Origin: Nostoc sp. CHAB 5824
Lineage (GTDB): Bacteria; Cyanobacteriota; Cyanobacteriia; Cyanobacteriales; Nostocaceae
Direction of reading: 5' to 3'
DNA: 64,000 nucleotides
NCBI RefSeq assembly: GCF_020829665.1
Contig: NZ_JAIVFT010000014.1
Location: forward strand, 1 to 64,000
The notes beneath the pieces are model-generated. The model ran no database searches, was not told the DNA's origin, and saw only the letters and a list, made by a program, of their open reading frames with translations. The translations under genes and the position numbers were made by a program. Positions 59,432 to 64,000 of this stretch are shown here, in pieces (within the stretch, counting starts at the first letter, position 1; every line of letters starts with the position of its first letter).

Positions 59432-60235
59432 ATGGTTCTACAAGTTAACCCCATCCAAAAAGAACCAACTGTTACTTGGGAAGCCCTTCCAGCCGACTTC
59501 ATTTTACCAGACGATCCAGTGGAAAATATTCAACAACCTGCGATCGCTGCTGCGCTTACCGATGCTTTGGGAAGCACAGGACGCATCCAACCCCAGATGC
59601 TGATTGGCTCTAATTTTGGACTTGTAGCCACAGTCAACAAAAAAATTGTGGTTAAAGCACCAGACTGGTTTTATGTCCCTCAAGTGCAGTCTGTGGGAAC
59701 AAATGTAGTCCGTCGCAGCTATACCCCGAATTTAGAAGGGGCTGCTGTGGCTGTAGTGATGGAATTTCTTTCAGACACAGAAGGTGGAGAATTATCAGTC
59801 CGTTCAACTCCACCCTACGGTAAACTCTATTATTACGAAAAAATTCTCCAAGTTCCAACCTACGTAACCTACGATCCTTACGAACCAAGCATAGAACTAC
59901 GGTGCTTGCAAAATGGACAATATATTTTGCAGCAAGCAGACGCTAATGGACGTTACTGGATTCCTGAGTTAGAGTTATTTCTCGGAATTTGGCAAGGTGA
60001 AAGATTATGCCAAACCATGAATTGGCTACGCTGGTGGGATACAGAAGGAAATTTGCTGTTGTGGAGTAGCGAACAAGCCCAACAAGAACGCCAACGTGCC
60101 CAACAGGAAAGCCAGCGTGCTGAACAAGAACGGCAGCGTGCTGAACAAGAACGGCAGCGTGCTGAACAAGAACGCCAACGTGCTGATATATTAGCAGCTA
60201 AGTTACGTGAGCTAGGTGTTGACCCTGATGCGTAG
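59432..60235 (+). CDS. Uma2-family (DUF820) putative nuclease
   Basis: From the ATG at 59432, preceded by AGGAG, the protein has 267 residues. The Uma2 restriction-endonuclease-like core is visible: KAPDWFYVP (PD motif), VAVVMEFLSDTEGGE (acidic residue), YGKLYYYEKILQVPTYVTYDPYEPSIELRCL. It ends with a charged coiled coil of repeated QQERQRAEQERQRAEQ and then ADILAAKLRELGVDPDA. This family is hugely expanded in cyanobacteria, and few members have known roles. It is divergent from the NACHT gene (150 bp) and could be co-regulated. Confidence 0.85.
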   Translation: MVLQVNPIQKEPTVTWEALPADFILPDDPVENIQQPAIAAALTDALGSTGRIQPQMLIGSNFGLVATVNKKIVVKAPDWFYVPQVQSVGTNVVRRSYTPNLEGAAVAVVMEFLSDTEGGELSVRSTPPYGKLYYYEKILQVPTYVTYDPYEPSIELRCLQNGQYILQQADANGRYWIPELELFLGIWQGERLCQTMNWLRWWDTEGNLLLWSSEQAQQERQRAQQESQRAEQERQRAEQERQRAEQERQRADILAAKLRELGVDPDA

Positions 60236-60313
60236 GCATAGCCCGTCGTAGACATCGCATAAACTCAAGGGATGCTGGGAATAATAATTTTGGGACATCT
60301 GCACCAAAATTCT

Positions 60314-61168
60314 ATGAAACAGCAAAAAAATCAATTTAGCCATCTTACTGCGATCGAAAGAAGTTATCTATCATTTCCCGCACAGTTTTTATTAAATAAA
60401 AACCTTTTACAAGGCAAAATACTAGACTTTGGCTGTGGCTTTGGTAATGATGTTAAAATATTGCGCCAAAAAGGTTGTGATATTACAGGCTACGACCCTT
60501 ATTATTTTCCAGAACATCCTGATAATAAATTTGATACAATAATTTGCTTTTATGTTTTAAATGTTTTATTCATTGAAGAACAAACTAATGTTCTTATGGA
60601 AGTATCACACTTATTAAAACCAGGAGGCAAAGCTTATTATGCTGTAAGAAGGGATATCAAAAGAGAAGGATTTCGAGAACATTATGTCCATAAAAAACCT
60701 ACCTATCAGTGTCTTGTAAAGCTTCCCTTTTTTTCAATTTGCTCAGATGAATATCGGGAAGTATATGAGTATGTCCACTATAATCATCAGCGGAATTCAT
60801 CTAATTGTTGTATATTTTGTAATCCCCATAAAACTCTAAAACTATTAACTGAATCAGCAACTGCTTACGCAATTTTTGATGGTTACCCTATAAGTAAAGG
60901 ACATGTTTTGGTGATTCCCAAACGTCATGTTAGCAGTTATTTTGAATTACCATTAAAAGAGCAATCTGCTTGCTGGATTATGGTGAACAAAGTACAAGAG
61001 ATTCTCAAAACTGAATTTGAACCTGATGGCTTTAATATAGGAATGAATATTAATCGAGCCGCAGGTCAAAACATTATGCACGCCAGTATTCATATTATCC
61101 CTCGTTATAAAGGTGATACTGTTAGTTCTAAAAGTGGAATCAGGAACGTTATTCCTAAAAAGCAATAG
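60314..61168 (+). CDS. Methyltransferase-HIT domain fusion protein
   Basis: From the ATG at 60314 (MKQQKNQFSHLTAIERSYLS) it has 284 residues; a start 14 codons upstream is possible. The N-terminal half is a class I SAM methyltransferase (ILDFGCGFGNDVKILRQKG, then GYDPYY, DTIICFYVLNVL and LLKPGGKAYYAVRRD). The C-terminal half is a HIT nucleotide-binding domain (CCIFCNPHKT with CxxC, ISKGHVLVIPKRHVSSYFEL, GFNIGMNINRAAGQN). In the histidine triad the sequence is MHASIHIIPR, so the middle, normally nucleophilic His is Ser. The domain may therefore bind nucleotides without hydrolysing them. The substrate is unknown. Confidence 0.85.
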   Translation: MKQQKNQFSHLTAIERSYLSFPAQFLLNKNLLQGKILDFGCGFGNDVKILRQKGCDITGYDPYYFPEHPDNKFDTIICFYVLNVLFIEEQTNVLMEVSHLLKPGGKAYYAVRRDIKREGFREHYVHKKPTYQCLVKLPFFSICSDEYREVYEYVHYNHQRNSSNCCIFCNPHKTLKLLTESATAYAIFDGYPISKGHVLVIPKRHVSSYFELPLKEQSACWIMVNKVQEILKTEFEPDGFNIGMNINRAAGQNIMHASIHIIPRYKGDTVSSKSGIRNVIPKKQ

Positions 61169-61543
61169 TTTTTTTACTAACAGCTTCCAGTAGCAAACCC
61201 GGATTTATAGCAAATACTTGAAGAAGAATTCAGAATTCAGCAATCTTTGAGTGGGCGATTAAAATCCGCGACTCAATTGTTGCACCACCAAATCTACGGT
61301 TTGGTGCTCTTGCCTTAAACTTATCTATTCAGATGCTCTCTACGTTCGCGCAGCGTGTCGCAGACAGACGCTGCGCGTAGCAAGCTTTAAGAGTAGAGGT
61401 ACGTAGACTCCTTCGCACTGCGCTATCCGCTTTTCTAGTCAGAATTCATGCTGAATTTTGACGGCTGGCGTCTTTATTCTGTTTCGATAAACCTGAAAAA
61501 CCTGATTTTTCAGTTTCGTTGAAAATATTGCAAAATATTTCAG
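61169..61543. repeat. Intergenic palindromic repeats
   Basis: No gene. The interval contains GAATTCAGAATTCAG repeats near 61225-61240 and a long palindromic segment with GCGCAGCGTGTCGCAGACAG and CGCTGCGCGTAGC pieces at about 61335-61390, of the common Nostoc type. Confidence 0.5.
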
Positions 61544-62263
61544 TTAACTCAGATTATCTGGATCTATTCCCATCGCTCTTAATTGTTCTGTCAATCGTTG
61601 CACTCGTAGTTCTGCTTGTTGAGCGCGTTGTGCTTCTTGTTGAGCGCGTTGTGCTTCTTGTTTTATTTGTTCTGCGGGCGTGAGATAGCGTTGTCCTTGC
61701 TCATTATACCAATACATCCATTCTCGCGTTACACCGCAATAATTTCCCCTTTCGCAACCAATTCCTAAGCCAATTTCTGGTAGCCAAACGGGGTTTCCTT
61801 CTTGCAATTCATACTTACCATTAACTAACTTATGTACTTCCAGATGCGGTTTGCGGCGGCGACGAGAGGAATAAATCACGTAATAAAGTACACCCAAAGC
61901 CGCATATTCATCTAATTTAGTAGTGTATTCCTTGCGATAATTTTGGGAAACTACTTCTAGGACGAAAATTGGTACAACATTTTCATCCCACAACACATAA
62001 CTGGGACGCAGTTCCTCATCATAAAACCGCTCCACCCCTAAGCTCAAAAACCCATCTGGCACAATGGGCGGTTTATCGGGGTGATAATAAATACCCATAT
62101 CTATGCCAAAGAGCCAATCCATGCGTTCTGACCAAAGTATCAGCAGGATCGCTTTCAGCAAGCCTGGTATCAATTCTTGCAGTTCATTATCCACTGGCGT
62201 TTCATCAGAGTCGGGTAGTTCCTCGGCTGAGGGCAAGTACCTTGGCAAGTTGTACTCTAACAT
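61544..62263 (-). CDS. Uma2-family (DUF820) putative nuclease
   Basis: From the ATG at 62263 (MLEYNLPRYLPSAEELPDSD) the protein has 239 residues. The core motifs are KPPIVPDGFLSLGVERF (PD), PIFVLEVVSQNYRKEYTTKLDEYAALGVLYYVIY (E...K) and KLVNGKYELQEGNPVWLPEIGLGIGCERG. It ends in a coiled coil of QEAQRAQQEAQRAQQ followed by LTEQLRAMGIDPDNLS. It is a paralogue of the 59432 gene in plan, with a different core sequence, and it faces the methyltransferase-HIT gene. Whether these proteins cleave DNA is unknown. Confidence 0.85.
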   Translation of the reverse strand: MLEYNLPRYLPSAEELPDSDETPVDNELQELIPGLLKAILLILWSERMDWLFGIDMGIYYHPDKPPIVPDGFLSLGVERFYDEELRPSYVLWDENVVPIFVLEVVSQNYRKEYTTKLDEYAALGVLYYVIYSSRRRRKPHLEVHKLVNGKYELQEGNPVWLPEIGLGIGCERGNYCGVTREWMYWYNEQGQRYLTPAEQIKQEAQRAQQEAQRAQQAELRVQRLTEQLRAMGIDPDNLS

Positions 62264-62278
62264 GGCTGGTTTCCCCAA

Positions 62279-62948
62279 AACTCAAAGGATATTTCACTCT
62301 ATTTGACTCACCAGAATTATAGCGAGTTCTCCGCAACTATCTGATTAGTTTACTACTGTATATTAAATACTCCAATGACACTAATTAACAGCTTTTAACT
62401 ACTAGACAATCTTAAATCTACCGGAATCATCAGCAAGAAAATTTATTTGATGCCTAGATTCTAAATGTCACAATCCGATTATCTTGATGCTGCAATATTT
62501 TGCTTTGACTAAGGGATACCACTTGTGGTATTGAGAAACAGCCAAGATTTTACAGATATAATATGTTACTGACTCATTTCCGGGTTGTGCAGAGCATTGG
62601 TTCAGTTAGAGTTCTAGCTCAGTCAAGAATGCAGGCGTTTCTACCCCACAAAGAAAGTTGCTTAAGCCGATAAAATTTTGGTAACTCTTAACTATTAATA
62701 AATATATAGGTGTTTAGTGCTATTCATGCTTTATATTTAGCGACAGGGTGGTGCAAACAACCACTCATGTTCAAATACTTAGGAGGCATTACCCACCAGG
62801 GGCAACTCACGCTTCGATACCATCAGTACATAGCGTAAGTAAAGGTTAAGTTGATATTGAAACAAATAATTTTTGCTGAATTGTGACAGATAAAGACTAA
62901 ACTAAAAAGTCTTGTGCAGCAAAACCTGTAGCTTTAAATGAAGTAATC
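62279..62948. other. Long upstream region of serA
   Basis: No gene in about 670 bp. It should contain the promoters of the Uma2 gene (minus) and serA (plus). Just upstream of serA, around 62746-62830, there is a small hairpin GTGGT...ACCAC and an unusual GGAGGCATTACCCACCAGGG stretch that could be a structured leader, but I cannot match it to a known riboswitch. Confidence 0.35.
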
Positions 62949-64000
62949 ATGTCTAAGGTTCTTGTCTCCGATTCTATTGACCAAGCTGGAATTGACATTC
63001 TTTCGCAAGTTGCTACTGTTGATGTCAAAATAGGTCTAAAACCAGCAGAACTGATCGAAATTATTGGTGAGTATGACGCGCTGATGATTCGCTCTAGTAC
63101 ACGCGTCACCCAAGAAATCATTGAAGCCGGTACCCAGCTAAAAATCATCGGTCGTGCTGGTGTGGGTGTGGATAATGTGGATGTTCCAGCTGCCACACGC
63201 CGGGGAATTGTGGTAGTTAATTCTCCAGAGGGAAACACAATTGCCGCCGCGGAACACGCGCTAGCGATGATTTTGGCTTTGTCTCGCCACATCCCCGATG
63301 CTAACGCTTCGGTGAAACGCGGTGCGTGGGATCGCAATAGCTTTGTCGGCGCGGAAGTTTACAAAAAAACTCTTGGCGTTGTCGGTTTGGGTAAAATTGG
63401 CTCCCATGTTGCGGCTGTAGCTAAGACAATGGGGATGAAACTTCTAGCTTATGACCCTTTTATTTCTACAGACCGAGCCGAACAACTTGGCTGTCAGTTA
63501 GTTGAGCTAGATTTACTCTTCCAGCAAGCAGACTATATCACCCTACACATCCCCAAAACCCCAGAAACCACCCACTTAATCAATGCCACAACCCTGGCAA
63601 AGATGAAACCTACAGCCCGGATTGTCAACTGCGCTCGTGGTGGGATCATTGATGAAGTAGCTTTAGCAGCAGCTCTGAAAGCGGGTAAAATAGGCGGTGC
63701 AGCCTTGGATGTGTTCGAGTCAGAACCACTGGGTGAATCTGAATTGCGATCGCTAGGCAAGGAAGTTATCCTCACTCCCCACTTGGGAGCCTCTACCGCA
63801 GAAGCTCAAGTGAATGTAGCTATTGATGTTGCCGAACAAATTCGGGATGTACTTTTAGGACTACCAGCACGTTCAGCCGTAAACATTCCCGGACTCGGCC
63901 CCGATGTGTTGGAAGAACTCAAACCCTACATGCAACTAGCAGAAACTCTAGGTAATCTGGTGGGACAGCTAGCTGGCGGACGGGTGGAAGTACTCAACAT
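62949..64000 (+). CDS. serA: D-3-phosphoglycerate dehydrogenase (partial, runs off window)
   Basis: First step of serine synthesis from 3-phosphoglycerate. About 350 residues are present from MSKVLVSDSIDQAGIDILSQ. It shows MIRSSTRVT, IIGRAGVGVDNVDVPAAT, the NAD-binding loop LGVVGLGKIGSHVA, catalytic-site ARGGIIDEVAL and LTPHLGASTAEAQVNVA, and then the start of the allosteric substrate-binding domain typical of the long SerA form (LGNLVGQLAGGRVEVL). The remaining part, including the ACT domain, lies beyond the window. Confidence 0.96.
   Translation, partial: MSKVLVSDSIDQAGIDILSQVATVDVKIGLKPAELIEIIGEYDALMIRSSTRVTQEIIEAGTQLKIIGRAGVGVDNVDVPAATRRGIVVVNSPEGNTIAAAEHALAMILALSRHIPDANASVKRGAWDRNSFVGAEVYKKTLGVVGLGKIGSHVAAVAKTMGMKLLAYDPFISTDRAEQLGCQLVELDLLFQQADYITLHIPKTPETTHLINATTLAKMKPTARIVNCARGGIIDEVALAAALKAGKIGGAALDVFESEPLGESELRSLGKEVILTPHLGASTAEAQVNVAIDVAEQIRDVLLGLPARSAVNIPGLGPDVLEELKPYMQLAETLGNLVGQLAGGRVEVLN

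Noticed and set aside
62746..62830. Possible riboswitch in the serA leader
   Set aside because: Only a five-base stem could be drawn with confidence, and no match to a known riboswitch consensus was recognised.

Overview
The window is chromosomal DNA from a heterocyst-type (Nostocales, Nostoc-like) cyanobacterium. Signs of this are dozens of HIP1-type GCGATCGC sites, heptanucleotide tandem repeats, many short interspersed palindromic repeats, a sigC-furA-peptidoglycan-binding-cobN neighbourhood that I recall from Anabaena/Nostoc, a nifH fragment, and cyanobacterial families such as TxlA and CYP120-like P450. Most identifications rest on reading motifs in the translations; no database search was possible.

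Layout. 0.2-3.6 kb: a decayed PIN toxin beside an intact antitoxin, pcrA helicase and an ABM-domain protein. 3.8-5.6 kb: MITE-like elements and double-glycine-leader peptide genes, one frameshifted at its end by a 50-bp tandem duplication and one split by a 148-bp MITE. 5.6-11.9 kb: GAF protein, Tat-type metallophosphoesterase, proline-rich membrane protein, ATP-grasp protein, nanE and a sensor histidine kinase. 11.9-20 kb: cobN, broken by an octanucleotide tract and loaded with in-frame repeats, then an Alr1690-like peptidoglycan-binding protein convergent with furA, and sigC. 20.5-25 kb: gpsA, lipA, tRNA-Pro(CGG), a second double-glycine peptide gene and an ABC-2 permease. 25-31 kb: DedA protein, txlA, cytochrome P450 with a divergent TetR regulator, and a GAF-GGDEF protein. 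31.3-32.6 kb: a graveyard with fragments of nifH, a PBP-like domain, an IS982 and an IS5-type transposase. 32.7-38.4 kb: a tandemly duplicated SIMPL-domain gene, a TIR element, ligA, gene remnants and parDE. 38.9-44 kb: glycerophosphodiesterase, then a tight three-gene operon (MinD/ParA-like ATPase, glutaminase, Cache-HAMP-PAS receptor without a catalytic output), then a remnant of a second glycerophosphodiesterase. 44-53 kb: methyltransferase, haem-oxygenase-like enzyme, ftsI with an upstream FtsL-like protein, small secreted proteins, candidate small RNAs and glgB. 53-62.3 kb: a defence-island-like block with higBA, hicAB, a hicB remnant, a NACHT-HEAT NTPase with a dozen almost identical repeats, two Uma2-family proteins and a methyltransferase-HIT fusion. 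The window ends inside serA.

The most interesting points are the ATPase/glutaminase/receptor operon as a possible undescribed signalling module, the bacterial NLR-like protein with homogenised repeats, the frame-breaking octamer tract in cobN, and the orphan double-glycine peptide family that is being eroded by small mobile elements.
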